A DNA stretch of 41,142 nt. It comes from an uncultured Gammaproteobacteria bacterium (GTDB lineage: Bacteria; Pseudomonadota; Gammaproteobacteria; Pseudomonadales; Azotimanducaceae). The notes under the pieces are model-generated. The model worked only from the letters and a program-made list of their open reading frames with translations. It was not told the DNA's origin and made no database searches. Position numbers and translations under genes: made by a program. The stretch lies in assembly GCA_913050215.1 (NCBI GenBank), contig CAJXBG010000022.1, forward strand, positions 1 to 41,142, in the 5' to 3' direction. Below, one piece after another: positions 17,712 to 25,710 of the stretch (positions within the stretch are counted from its first letter, which is position 1; every line of letters begins with the position of its first letter).

Positions 17712-18626
17712 ATGGCGACAGGTACGCATGAGTATGTTGATGATCCGCGCAATGCGGAAATTCTCATTAATATTAACGGTGAGTTTTTCCCCCGCAGTCA
17801 AGCAAAGATTTCAGTGTTCGACAGCGGGTTTATTCTGGGGGATGGCGTATGGGAGGGCATTCGATTACATCATGGTCGACTTGCATTTATAGATAAACAT
17901 ATAAAACGGCTGTTTGATGGTGCGAAGGCGCTTGATTTAGATATTGGGCTGAGCAAAGCATCGTTGGTTGCTCGAATTGAGGAGACCTGCGCCGCCAATG
18001 GTATGGAGGATGGGGTGCACATCAGACTCATGGTCACCAGAGGTGAGAAAGCGACGCCGTACCAGGATCCGAGAGTCACGATCGGTGGTGCAACGATTGT
18101 GATCATTGCGGAGTTCAAAACGCCCCTTGTGTCGGAGAATTTTCTGGGCATCAACCTTTTTACGACCCATGTAAGGCGCGGCTATCCTGATGTTCAGGAC
18201 CCGAAGTTAAACACCCACTCAAAACTCAACTGTATTTTTGCCTGTATTCAGGCTGCAAAAGCGGGCGTTGACGAAGCGCTGATGCTCGACCCTCATGGTT
18301 TTGTCGCAACCTGTAATTCAACTCACTTTTTTATTATTCGTCAGGGTGAAGTCTGGACTTCTAGCGGTGACTTTTGTCTAGATGGCATTACCCGGCGCAA
18401 TGTCATCAACTGTTGTAAGCAGAACGACATTCCGGTTTATGAGAAGAACTTCACATTAGCCGATGTATACGCAGCGGAAGAGGCATTCGTAACAGGTACA
18501 TTTGCCGGATTGACCGCTGTCAGGCAGGTAGACGGCAGGTTGATCGGAAATGGAGAGGTTTATCCTCAACTCGGACACTTGCAAGGGCTGTACATAGACA
18601 TGATTGAGGCAGAGGTTATCCAGTGA
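17712..18626 (+). CDS. Class IV PLP-dependent aminotransferase (BCAT/DAAT-like)
   Basis: This 304-residue protein is a fold-type IV PLP enzyme, the group that includes branched-chain and D-amino-acid aminotransferases and aminodeoxychorismate lyase. Visible features are the N-terminal VFDSGFILGDGVWEGIR, the Schiff-base lysine in NTHSKLN (Lys171 from the chosen start), and the DGITRRNV segment that binds the cofactor phosphate. I choose ATG 17712 because GGAG lies 8 bases upstream at 17700-17703; an in-frame GTG at 17703 has a poorer site. The stop overlaps the GTG start of the sulfotransferase-like gene (GTGA). Plants have proteins annotated as BCAT-like that fuse a domain of this type to a sulfotransferase-like domain, so the two probably act together. 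The true substrate is unknown, and a valine/leucine BCAT role is not shown. Confidence 0.88.
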   Translation: MATGTHEYVDDPRNAEILININGEFFPRSQAKISVFDSGFILGDGVWEGIRLHHGRLAFIDKHIKRLFDGAKALDLDIGLSKASLVARIEETCAANGMEDGVHIRLMVTRGEKATPYQDPRVTIGGATIVIIAEFKTPLVSENFLGINLFTTHVRRGYPDVQDPKLNTHSKLNCIFACIQAAKAGVDEALMLDPHGFVATCNSTHFFIIRQGEVWTSSGDFCLDGITRRNVINCCKQNDIPVYEKNFTLADVYAAEEAFVTGTFAGLTAVRQVDGRLIGNGEVYPQLGHLQGLYIDMIEAEVIQ

Positions 18627-19363
18627 CAACCCGTATCGCCATGTGGTCCGGACCTCGCAATATATCGACAGCAATGATGCGTAGCTGGGAAAACAGACTT
18701 GATACCAGCGTGATCGATGAACCGTTTTATGCCTATTACCTCAATCGTAGTCAGGTGTCCCATCCTGGGTTTGATGAGATTGTTAATTCCCAGTCTATTC
18801 ACTACAAGGACGTTGCTGAAGCAATGTCTGGGGGTGACTGCAGCACACCACTGCAATACCAGAAACATATGACCCATCACTTGTTTAAAGATGATGATTT
18901 GGAATGGACAGCAAACCTCAAGCACGCCTTTCTGATTCGAGACCCGGCTGAAATTGTTAGCTCCTACACAGCGGTTCGTGGCACCTGCGAGTTGCAAGAC
19001 ATAGGCATTGAGCAGCAGTTGTTCCTGTACAAAAAAATTTCCAAGATCACCGGGCAGGACATTCCAATTATTGATTCAAATGACGTGTTGAGGGAACCCA
19101 AGGCATTAATGAGTCGACTTTGCGATAAGTTGGACGTGCCTTTTAGCGGCGATATGCTGAAATGGCCAGCTGGAAAGCGTACGTCAGACGGAATTTGGGC
19201 GCCTTACTGGTATGAATCGGTTGAGGCTTCAACGGGTTTTAAAGCGCATCAAAAGCCGGCCTTAGTGCTGGATATGGAGCAGCATTCAGTTGTCACCGAG
19301 GCGATGCCTTATTTCCATGAGCTTTATGCTCAAAGGTTGATCCCTTCAACCGAAGCAGTTTAA
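18623..19363 (+). CDS. Sulfotransferase-like P-loop protein
   Basis: The 246-residue protein has the sulfotransferase fold pattern. An N-terminal phosphosulfate-binding loop WSGPRNISTAMMR (about 8-20) and a later IRDPAEIVSSY (105-115) match the 5'- and 3'-phosphate sites for PAPS. It lacks the long insertions of glycan sulfotransferases and has no signal or membrane segment, so it is cytoplasmic. The start is GTG 18623, overlapping the aminotransferase stop by four bases, which implies coupling. In Arabidopsis, BCAT-like proteins of about 550 residues carry an N-terminal domain of this type fused to an aminotransferase IV domain; the two bacterial lengths here add up to 550. No sulfate donor or acceptor can be deduced, and the domain may bind another nucleotide. 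Confidence 0.8.
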   Translation: MTTRIAMWSGPRNISTAMMRSWENRLDTSVIDEPFYAYYLNRSQVSHPGFDEIVNSQSIHYKDVAEAMSGGDCSTPLQYQKHMTHHLFKDDDLEWTANLKHAFLIRDPAEIVSSYTAVRGTCELQDIGIEQQLFLYKKISKITGQDIPIIDSNDVLREPKALMSRLCDKLDVPFSGDMLKWPAGKRTSDGIWAPYWYESVEASTGFKAHQKPALVLDMEQHSVVTEAMPYFHELYAQRLIPSTEAV

Positions 19364-19479
19364 TCAGGCACCTTAATGGCGGCTTGCAGGCGATGTGACC
19401 ATCCTAATAACGGTCATCAGTGTTGTCGTTGTTGTTCCGTCACAAGGTTAAGTTCCTGAATTCACAGTACTTAATCAGG

Positions 19480-21561
19480 TTAAAGGTCTTCGCTGGCGAA
19501 GTCGTAATCCATATTGTCGAGTGGCGGCGAAATATAATATCCCTGTATAAAATTCACGCCTGCCTGCCATAGTGTGGACAAGACCACAGGGTTCTCTACG
19601 CCTGAAATGGCTGTGAGTACACCGGTCGACTGAAGTGACTTCACCATATCAATGAGCTCTTTCTGTTTTTCCTTACTTTTTTCTATTCGCTGCGCAAAAG
19701 ATCCATCAAGTTTCACATAATCGGGTGTCAGGTGTTTAAGCAGGTTGAACGGGTTCAGAGAGCAACCAAAATGATTAATTGAGGTCTTGCAGTGGAGTTG
19801 CGCAAGCCCCTTTGAAAATTTTGTTGCGTACTTAATATAGGAAGTGGCATCGTTCTCATGTATTTGAAATATAATGGTGTCGCTGGGTAGTCGGGCGGCT
19901 TTTAATGCCACGCTTATCCAGGGTAGAAACGTATCATCTGTCATGGATTTGTAGGTAACATTGACAAACAGTCTGGCTTTACTTCCCGCTGCTCTGTGCG
20001 CGGATAATGACTTGATAGACTGTAAAATCACCCATCGATCGAGTTTTTCGAGTAACCCTGCACCTTCTGCGGGACCGAGAAATTGACCTGGTAAAAGTTC
20101 ATGTCCATCATCGTCTATCAGTCTAAGCAGGACTTCGAACTGCTCGTCCTCATCTCCATGCAAGCTAACGACGGGTTGAAACACCAGCTTAAAAGAATTG
20201 TCGGTGATGGCGTGTCTGACTAATGCCTTGATGTCGTCAGACGTCAGCGCTTTCCCGTTCTCTCCTATCGGTACCTGTTCTGCCTGGTAAAAGGAAACTC
20301 CGTTGCCGTCGATAATACCTTCGGCGGCTTTGTGGGCACGCGAAATAATCTCTTCACTGGTGGGTGCATTTTCCGTAATAAGTGAAAGACCAATGCTGAC
20401 CGAAAGTCGGTAGTTTTTTCCGGATACTTCGGACAGGTGGTTCTCAACTTGGGATCTAATCTCCTCTGCGATAGCCGCGGCAATGTCCTTGTCGCCGGTT
20501 TTACAGAGCAAGGTAAATACGTCGTCACCAAACCGGGCCATAATGTGGGATTCATCGGTTAGCCGACGAATCAGAGCGGCCAAGTCTCCCAGTACAAGGT
20601 CGGCATTTGATATGCCAGCCTCGGCTCGAACTCGTGAAAAATCATCTATGCTGATGTAAAAGAAGACGTAGGAACTTTGACCGTCTTGCGCTTGATCAAC
20701 AGCGAAATCGAGTTTTTCGATAAAAAAAGGGCGGTTGTACAAGCCCGTTAGTAAATCCTGGCTGGATATCTCCTTGATCCGGTTTTCGAGTTCGCTTTCG
20801 TCCGTGATGGAACGAAAGATAACCTGGGTGCATGCCTCGCCGTCGTAAGTCGCAGGAGAAAGCGCTAGGCTGGAGAGTATTTTGGAGCCATCACTGGCAA
20901 CGCAAGCGAATTCTTCGACATCCTCCCCGTGGTGGTCAAAGGATTTAAGAAAATTTTTGAATGTCTCCTGATCTTCCACCGCGATCAAATCAATGATTGG
21001 AATGCCGGCAAAGTCTTCGGGGTCGCGATAACCAAACAATTCAGCATACGTATTATTTGTATAGATGTGCATGCCTTCGTGGACATAGGCGATTGCAGCA
21101 CTTGAGCTATCAAGTAACAATTGATTGCGACGTGCGGTTTCTCTGAGTCTTACCTCGGCGCGTCGACGCAGTCGCCTGTTCTCAAGATTTTGTAGTTCCC
21201 GTCGTATGATGAGCCCGAGACGTTCATCATCATCTCCCAGAGCAACATCAAGCGCACCGATTTTCATGCCCTCGGTGATAGATTCGATTTCCCTGCCTTC
21301 TGCCAATAAAATGACGGGGATATCGATGTCGAGTTCGCGAATGGTCGAAATCGCTTGCTGAGCAGACAATCCGTTGGCCTCGTTGCTGGCTAGCAACAGG
21401 TCCCATTGCCTGGTCTTCAGTTTATCGACTAAATCTGCGAGTGATGTTATCTGGTGAGCGCGGGTTGCGCGTCCCGCCGTGCGCAATAACACTATGAGCT
21501 CTTCTGCCCTGTTTTGTGATGCTTCCAAAATCAGGAGTTTGACGGGTTCCTTTTCAGTCAT
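19480..21561 (-). CDS. fimX: FimX-like REC-PAS-GGDEF-EAL c-di-GMP receptor for type IV pili
   Basis: In P. aeruginosa, FimX (691 residues) binds c-di-GMP through a degenerate EAL domain and promotes type IV pilus assembly at the pole. This 693-residue protein has the same four-domain order: receiver (1-125), PAS (about 140-260), GGDEF (270-425), EAL (440-690). All three signalling domains have lost catalytic residues. The receiver has Ala/Ser where the phospho-acceptor Asp should be (WDLLLASNE) and no conserved Lys. The GGDEF site reads GDDVF (about 344-348). The EAL motif reads EVL (about 478), as in FimX. It is therefore best read as a receptor, not an enzyme. In PAO1 it is next to serB; here two genes intervene. 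No pilus genes are in the window. Confidence 0.88.
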   Translation of the reverse strand: MTEKEPVKLLILEASQNRAEELIVLLRTAGRATRAHQITSLADLVDKLKTRQWDLLLASNEANGLSAQQAISTIRELDIDIPVILLAEGREIESITEGMKIGALDVALGDDDERLGLIIRRELQNLENRRLRRRAEVRLRETARRNQLLLDSSSAAIAYVHEGMHIYTNNTYAELFGYRDPEDFAGIPIIDLIAVEDQETFKNFLKSFDHHGEDVEEFACVASDGSKILSSLALSPATYDGEACTQVIFRSITDESELENRIKEISSQDLLTGLYNRPFFIEKLDFAVDQAQDGQSSYVFFYISIDDFSRVRAEAGISNADLVLGDLAALIRRLTDESHIMARFGDDVFTLLCKTGDKDIAAAIAEEIRSQVENHLSEVSGKNYRLSVSIGLSLITENAPTSEEIISRAHKAAEGIIDGNGVSFYQAEQVPIGENGKALTSDDIKALVRHAITDNSFKLVFQPVVSLHGDEDEQFEVLLRLIDDDGHELLPGQFLGPAEGAGLLEKLDRWVILQSIKSLSAHRAAGSKARLFVNVTYKSMTDDTFLPWISVALKAARLPSDTIIFQIHENDATSYIKYATKFSKGLAQLHCKTSINHFGCSLNPFNLLKHLTPDYVKLDGSFAQRIEKSKEKQKELIDMVKSLQSTGVLTAISGVENPVVLSTLWQAGVNFIQGYYISPPLDNMDYDFASEDL

Positions 21562-21696
21562 TCAACATATCCAACTTGATGGTAATACTATAGCAGATGC
21601 TGGCAGCCAGAAGAGCGCCCGCCGAGTGAATTGACGCTGCAATTTTTCTCGCTGAAGCGTTATGATTAACATCCAAAAATTCTAAGAGAAAAATAG

Positions 21697-22269
21697 ATGG
21701 CAACCTTTTCTACCAATGAGTTCAAGTCGGGGCTCAAAGTGATGCTTGAGGGCGATCCTTGTTCTATTTTGGAGAATGAGTTCGTAAAACCGGGTAAAGG
21801 CCAAGCATTTAATCGTGTCAAAATGCGTAACCTTAAGTCCGGTAAAGTCTGGGAGCGGACATTTAAGTCAGGCGAATCCCTGGAAGGGGCTGATGTTATG
21901 GATTTCGATATGGAATATGTCTACAACGACGGTGAATACTGGCATTTTATGAAGACAGATGGCAGCTTTGAGCAAATGGGCGCCGATAAGGCGGCCGTAG
22001 GCGACTGCGTTCGTTGGTTGAAAGAACAGGATAGTTATCTCGTCACCTTGTGGAACGAAGCGCCTATCGCGGTGACGCCACCTAATTTTGTTGAATTGGA
22101 AGTGGCCGAGACTGATCCTGGCTTGAAAGGCGATACGGCGCAGGGTGGTACAAAACCAGCGACCTTGAGTACTGGAGCGGTCGTAAAGGTCCCGCTTTTC
22201 ATCAATATTGGGGAAGTCATTCGGGTAGACACTCGCACGGCGGAATACCAGAACCGAGTCAAGAGTTGA
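21697..22269 (+). CDS. efp: Elongation factor P
   Basis: EF-P binds stalled ribosomes between the P and E sites and speeds peptide bonds between consecutive prolines. The 190-residue protein has the three-domain beta-barrel length of the family. The loop tip PGKGQAF places Lys34 at the position that EpmA modifies with beta-lysine in E. coli. This differs from P. aeruginosa, where the tip residue is a rhamnosylated arginine. The adjacent epmA gene agrees with lysylation. ATG 21697 follows a purine-rich AAGAGAAAAA. The gene is divergent from fimX across 135 bases. A TATGAT at 21661-21666 could be its -10, although the nearest TTGACG is 24 bases upstream, too far for a standard spacer. Confidence 0.97.
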   Translation: MATFSTNEFKSGLKVMLEGDPCSILENEFVKPGKGQAFNRVKMRNLKSGKVWERTFKSGESLEGADVMDFDMEYVYNDGEYWHFMKTDGSFEQMGADKAAVGDCVRWLKEQDSYLVTLWNEAPIAVTPPNFVELEVAETDPGLKGDTAQGGTKPATLSTGAVVKVPLFINIGEVIRVDTRTAEYQNRVKS

Positions 22270-22279
22270 TCTTTGCTTG

Positions 22280-23251
22280 ATGAGTTGGCGTTCGGGAATA
22301 GATAGCGCGACCCTCCAGCAAAGAAGCAAAATCTATAGAACAATTCGTCGGTTTTTTGACGATCGGGGTGTCGCGGAAGTGACTACGCCGGTGTTAGGGG
22401 CCAGTGGTGTCTCTGATTTGCATATCCAAAGTCTGTCGTTAGTTGATGATGGGCAAAGCTGGTTTTTGCAGTCCTCTCCTGAATACAGCATGAAACGTTT
22501 GCTCGCCAGCGGCAGTGGCTCGATTTATCAGATTTGCCCGGCCTTTCGTGCAGGTGAGTTAGGGTCAAAGCACAATACGGAATTCTCGATGCTTGAATGG
22601 TACCGAGTCGGGTATTCCCTTGAGGAGCTTGTAGCTGAAGTTGCAACGCTACTGCAGCAAGCGCTTGATGTTAACCAAGTTCAAACATCGGAATTCAGAT
22701 TTACGACTTATCGGGAACTCTTTACGAGTCGATTTGATGTAAACCCCCACGACGCCGGTATTGAAACGCTTCGAGGGTTGATCTTTGCGGAAAACCTGAC
22801 GGCAGACCACATCGACAATATCGATGATGATGCAACACGTAACGAGTGTCTTGATCTTCTTTTTGCCAGCTGTATTGAACCGGGCTTAGATGAGCCGACT
22901 TTTGTCCTAGAGTTCCCTGCGGGGCAAGCTGCATTGGCAAAAATAGCGGCTAACGACCAATATGATGTGGTGGCCCGTCGGTTTGAGCTCTATTGGCAGG
23001 GTATGGAGTTAGCGAATGGCTATGATGAATTAACAGACCCGGCTGAACTCCGACAGCGATTTGAAAAAAACAATACCCAACGAGTGGCCAGAGGCCTGAT
23101 TGAAATGGCGCCGGATAAAAAACTACTCGCGAGCATGTCTGAGTTACCCGATTGCGCAGGTGTTGCGATAGGTCTTGATCGATTGGTGATGCTCTTGTGT
23201 GGTAAGACCTCTATCGATGAGGTGCTTACCTTCAGTAGGCAGCGTCTGTGA
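22280..23251 (+). CDS. epmA: EF-P--(R)-beta-lysine ligase
   Basis: EpmA (GenX/PoxA/YjeA) is a truncated class II lysyl-tRNA synthetase paralogue that attaches (R)-beta-lysine to Lys34 of EF-P. At 323 residues it has only the catalytic core and no anticodon-binding domain, as expected. Class II motifs are visible: motif 1 near VAEVTTPVL, motif 2 near CPAFRAGELGSKHNTEFSMLEWY and motif 3 at GVAIGLDRLVMLL. It begins at ATG 22280, or TTG 22277, 7-10 bases after efp, so the two are an operon of enzyme and substrate. The beta-lysine-forming EpmB is not in this window. Its TGA stop lies inside the first copy of an 18-bp tandem repeat. Confidence 0.95.
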   Translation: MSWRSGIDSATLQQRSKIYRTIRRFFDDRGVAEVTTPVLGASGVSDLHIQSLSLVDDGQSWFLQSSPEYSMKRLLASGSGSIYQICPAFRAGELGSKHNTEFSMLEWYRVGYSLEELVAEVATLLQQALDVNQVQTSEFRFTTYRELFTSRFDVNPHDAGIETLRGLIFAENLTADHIDNIDDDATRNECLDLLFASCIEPGLDEPTFVLEFPAGQAALAKIAANDQYDVVARRFELYWQGMELANGYDELTDPAELRQRFEKNNTQRVARGLIEMAPDKKLLASMSELPDCAGVAIGLDRLVMLLCGKTSIDEVLTFSRQRL

Positions 23252-23311
23252 CTGATAAAGCGTCTGTGACTGATAAAGCGTCTGTGACTGATAAAGCGTC
23301 TGTGACTGAGA
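23241..23311 (+). repeat. 18-bp tandem repeat spanning the epmA stop, nearly four copies
   Basis: The unit AGCGTCTGTGACTGATAA is present at 23241-23258, 23259-23276 and 23277-23294, with a fourth copy of 15 bases ending at 23309 and then diverging. The first copy contains the last two sense codons and the TGA of epmA. Because the unit is six codons long, each further copy repeats the same TGA in the epmA frame. The array fills most of the 80-base gap between the convergent epmA and psd genes. It looks like a recent expansion by slippage. Confidence 0.92.
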
Positions 23312-23331
23312 AGTCCTTTGCCGAGTAAAAG

Positions 23332-24162
23332 CTACTGTTTCGGCGGTTGATCTACAACCAGTGAGTCTCCTAGTCTCACGGGCTGATCTGTAGTTATGCA
23401 CCAGTCCACCCTCTTTTCTAAAAGCACAATCGCGGTTGAGCCCATCAGAAAGCTTCCCAGTTCATCTCCCTGGTTAAAGGGTTTGGGTGGCTCAAATTTG
23501 TGTTTGTCGAATTTGCGGGGTGGGAACACGTCGTCCCGCCAGGCTGGTCTGATCCCGGCAACGATCATTGCTCCGACCATGATGACGGCCATCGCCCCTT
23601 GTGGCGTGTCGAATTGCATGACGTATCGCTCGTTGATAGCAAACAGGTCGTCTACTGATTCAGTAGTGGCTTTGTTAACTGAAAATAGCCTGCCAGGGAT
23701 ATAGTTTCCCGCCGCTAATAAGCCGCCTGTGGGTATATGAACTCGATGATAGTCTTTGGGTGACAGGTAGATAGTCGCGAAGCTGCCCTTGCTGAATTTC
23801 TCTGCAAGGCTGGCATCTGCTAATAATTTTTCAAGCGTATATTGCTTCCCTTTGGCCTGAATCAGGCTGCGCTCTTGAATCGCACCACACGCAGATACGA
23901 CACCGTCTGCGGGAGAGCTTATTAGACCAGTGAATTCACGTGCGCCTGGTTTTAGTGTGCGAGTAAAAAAATCGTTGAACGTAATGTAGTCTCGATAATT
24001 TTCGCGCTCAGCTTCGGTGAGATCAACGTCGAATATGCGAATAATCGATGAGATAAATAAGTTTTTAATCCAAATGATCTTGGTTGACGCAACGAAGCCA
24101 ACCAAACGCGAAAGCAGGTGCTGGGGTACTAGATGTTGGATGATGATTGTTAAGCGATTCAT
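23332..24162 (-). CDS. psd: Phosphatidylserine decarboxylase
   Basis: Psd converts phosphatidylserine to phosphatidylethanolamine at the inner membrane. The 276-residue proenzyme cleaves itself to give a pyruvoyl group. The cleavage motif here reads MGST, with the break expected between Gly241 and Ser242; LGST is the usual form. The other expected residues are Asp86 in SSPADG and the YHRVH histidines at 139 and 142. The C-terminal alpha chain would be 35 residues. The ATG overlaps the stop of the upstream rhodanese gene by four bases (ATGA), so the two are coupled. The same psd-rhodanese-orn order occurs in PAO1 by my recollection. Confidence 0.95.
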   Translation of the reverse strand: MNRLTIIIQHLVPQHLLSRLVGFVASTKIIWIKNLFISSIIRIFDVDLTEAERENYRDYITFNDFFTRTLKPGAREFTGLISSPADGVVSACGAIQERSLIQAKGKQYTLEKLLADASLAEKFSKGSFATIYLSPKDYHRVHIPTGGLLAAGNYIPGRLFSVNKATTESVDDLFAINERYVMQFDTPQGAMAVIMVGAMIVAGIRPAWRDDVFPPRKFDKHKFEPPKPFNQGDELGSFLMGSTAIVLLEKRVDWCITTDQPVRLGDSLVVDQPPKQ

Positions 24163-24959
24163 GTTGTTTCAATAGGTGTATCGGGGTGGTTTCCCCATTC
24201 TGACCAAGATCCCGGATAGGCTTTGATGTCGTATCCAAGTGATTTGCCGATAAGATAGGTTAAGCCCGACCTGTGATGGGTCTGGCAGTGTGTGATGATC
24301 TTCTTGTCCGTCGTTAAACCAAGATCGTTCAGAACATCCTGGATATCTTTCCGTATCCTGAGTGACGCGGCTCTGTCCATTGTTTCAAGCCAGTCAAGAT
24401 TAATTGCACCGGGAATATGCCCGCCGCGAGCGGAAAACCTTTGCTCGCCACGATGCTCTGCTGCGCTCCGAGCGTCCCAAATCCTTACATCGTCTTGGCC
24501 GATGCTCGCGAGAACCTCGTCAATAGTTGCAGAGAATTGATCTGATATTGTGAGGTTAACCTGAGATGCCTCAACTTCGGTTGTCTCGCTTGTCACCGGT
24601 GCATTGGCCGCTATCCAAGCGTGAATACCGCCATTCAGGTAGGAAGTTTTCCCATGGGAAATAAGGTCCAGTGTCCAGATAAATCTGCCAGCCCAGCCAC
24701 CGCCTTCATCATCGTATACAACAATGTGCCTGTCAGGACGATAGCCGATGCGGGCAAATAAAGTTTCGAGTCGAGAGAGTTCAGGGAGTTTACCCGGAGC
24801 GGGAGGAGTTCCGCTGATGATTTCGCGGGGTTCAACATGGACGGCACCCGGTATATGGATTTTCTCAAACACCTCACGTTTGGAGAGGTCAACGATAAGC
24901 AATCCCTCCAGATTCAGGTTTTCTCTAAGTTCGGACGGCTCAATAATGAGTGATAACAT
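24159..24959 (-). CDS. rhdA: Thiosulfate sulfurtransferase (rhodanese, RhdA-like)
   Basis: Two tandem rhodanese domains make up this 266-residue protein. The first (about 1-125) is a structural copy without the cysteine loop. The second carries the active-site loop CQTHHRSG with Cys225. That loop sequence is the one described for Azotobacter vinelandii RhdA, which differs from the CRKG-type loop of the classic bovine enzyme and from other sulfurtransferases. The likely role is sulfane-sulfur transfer in the cytoplasm. The start ATG 24959 has a clear AGAGG ribosome binding site about 5 bases upstream on this strand. It is divergent from orn across 198 bases in which I see no other gene. Confidence 0.93.
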   Translation of the reverse strand: MLSLIIEPSELRENLNLEGLLIVDLSKREVFEKIHIPGAVHVEPREIISGTPPAPGKLPELSRLETLFARIGYRPDRHIVVYDDEGGGWAGRFIWTLDLISHGKTSYLNGGIHAWIAANAPVTSETTEVEASQVNLTISDQFSATIDEVLASIGQDDVRIWDARSAAEHRGEQRFSARGGHIPGAINLDWLETMDRAASLRIRKDIQDVLNDLGLTTDKKIITHCQTHHRSGLTYLIGKSLGYDIKAYPGSWSEWGNHPDTPIETT

Positions 24960-25157
24960 GTTGACCTCTACTTTTGGACGCCGACTTTACCAAATACCTG
25001 TGGTGTGAAGCGAGTTTGATTGATGTCGATTCAGAAAATATCGTGTTGTAAATAGTCGCTACCACTCCCAATCGGGTATTATTGTTCGCTGGAAGAGCGG
25101 TGAATAACCAAAGCAGCATTACGCCGACAAGTTAAGAAAAAATCGCAAGGAGTTTGA

Positions 25158-25703
25158 GTGAGCTACTCTGAAAATCTGGTATGGATGGATCTTGAGATGA
25201 CAGGTCTTGACCCGGAAAAAGAACGCATCATCGAGATTGCGACGATCATTACAGATTCATCGCTGGCGATACTCGCCGAGGGGCCAGTCATCTATGTGAA
25301 ACAGGAGCCATCGCTACTCGATAGCATGGACGAATGGAACACAGAACATCACACCGCATCCGGTTTGGTTGATCTTGTTAAAACCGAGGGCATAACCGAA
25401 GCTGAAGCCGAAGCGAAAACACTAGCTTTCATTGCATCTTGGGTAGACAAAGGCGTCTCGCCATTGTGCGGTAATTCCATTGGCCAGGACCGGCGCTTCC
25501 TGGTGAAATATATGCCAAAGCTTGAGGCCCATCTACACTATCGAAATCTTGACGTTAGCACCGTTAAGGAGCTGGCAGTTAGATGGCGCCCAGATGTTTC
25601 CGAGGGGGTTGTGAAAGAGGGGGCTCACAGGGCGATCAATGACGTTAAAGACTCGATTGCTGAACTTAGGCATTATCGAGACAATTTTTTCTCTTTAAAT
25701 TAG
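25158..25703 (+). CDS. orn: Oligoribonuclease
   Basis: Orn degrades 2-5-nucleotide RNAs, chiefly dinucleotides such as pGpG from c-di-GMP breakdown, to mononucleotides. The 181-residue length is normal. The DEDDh catalytic residues are visible: Asp11 and Glu13 in [10 protein letters not shown], an Asp in GQDRRFL, and the His and Asp in [11 protein letters not shown]. The start is GTG 25158, after an AAGGAG ribosome binding site 5 bases away. It converges with queG at a gap of only 7 bases, and I see no terminator hairpin between them. Confidence 0.97.
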   Translation: MSYSENLVWMDLEMTGLDPEKERIIEIATIITDSSLAILAEGPVIYVKQEPSLLDSMDEWNTEHHTASGLVDLVKTEGITEAEAEAKTLAFIASWVDKGVSPLCGNSIGQDRRFLVKYMPKLEAHLHYRNLDVSTVKELAVRWRPDVSEGVVKEGAHRAINDVKDSIAELRHYRDNFFSLN

Positions 25704-25710
25704 ACCCTCG

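Noticed and set aside
17439-17801. 120-codon reverse-strand frame across the serB-aminotransferase gap
   Set aside because: It overlaps the serB end and the aminotransferase start by large margins, has no recognisable domain and no ribosome binding site. The gap is better read as leader DNA.
19364-19479. Imperfect inverted repeat (GATGTGACC / GGTCATC) between the sulfotransferase gene and fimX
   Set aside because: It has a bulge, a long loop and no T-run, so it does not qualify as a terminator.
21631-21666. TTGACG and TATGAT upstream of efp as a standard promoter
   Set aside because: The spacer is 24 bases, too long for sigma70. The -10 alone may be real, but the pair is not a normal promoter.
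23144-23401. Reverse-strand frame with a repeated QSQTLY peptide
   Set aside because: The peptide repeat is just the translation of the 18-bp DNA array; the frame overlaps both epmA and psd and has no start signal.
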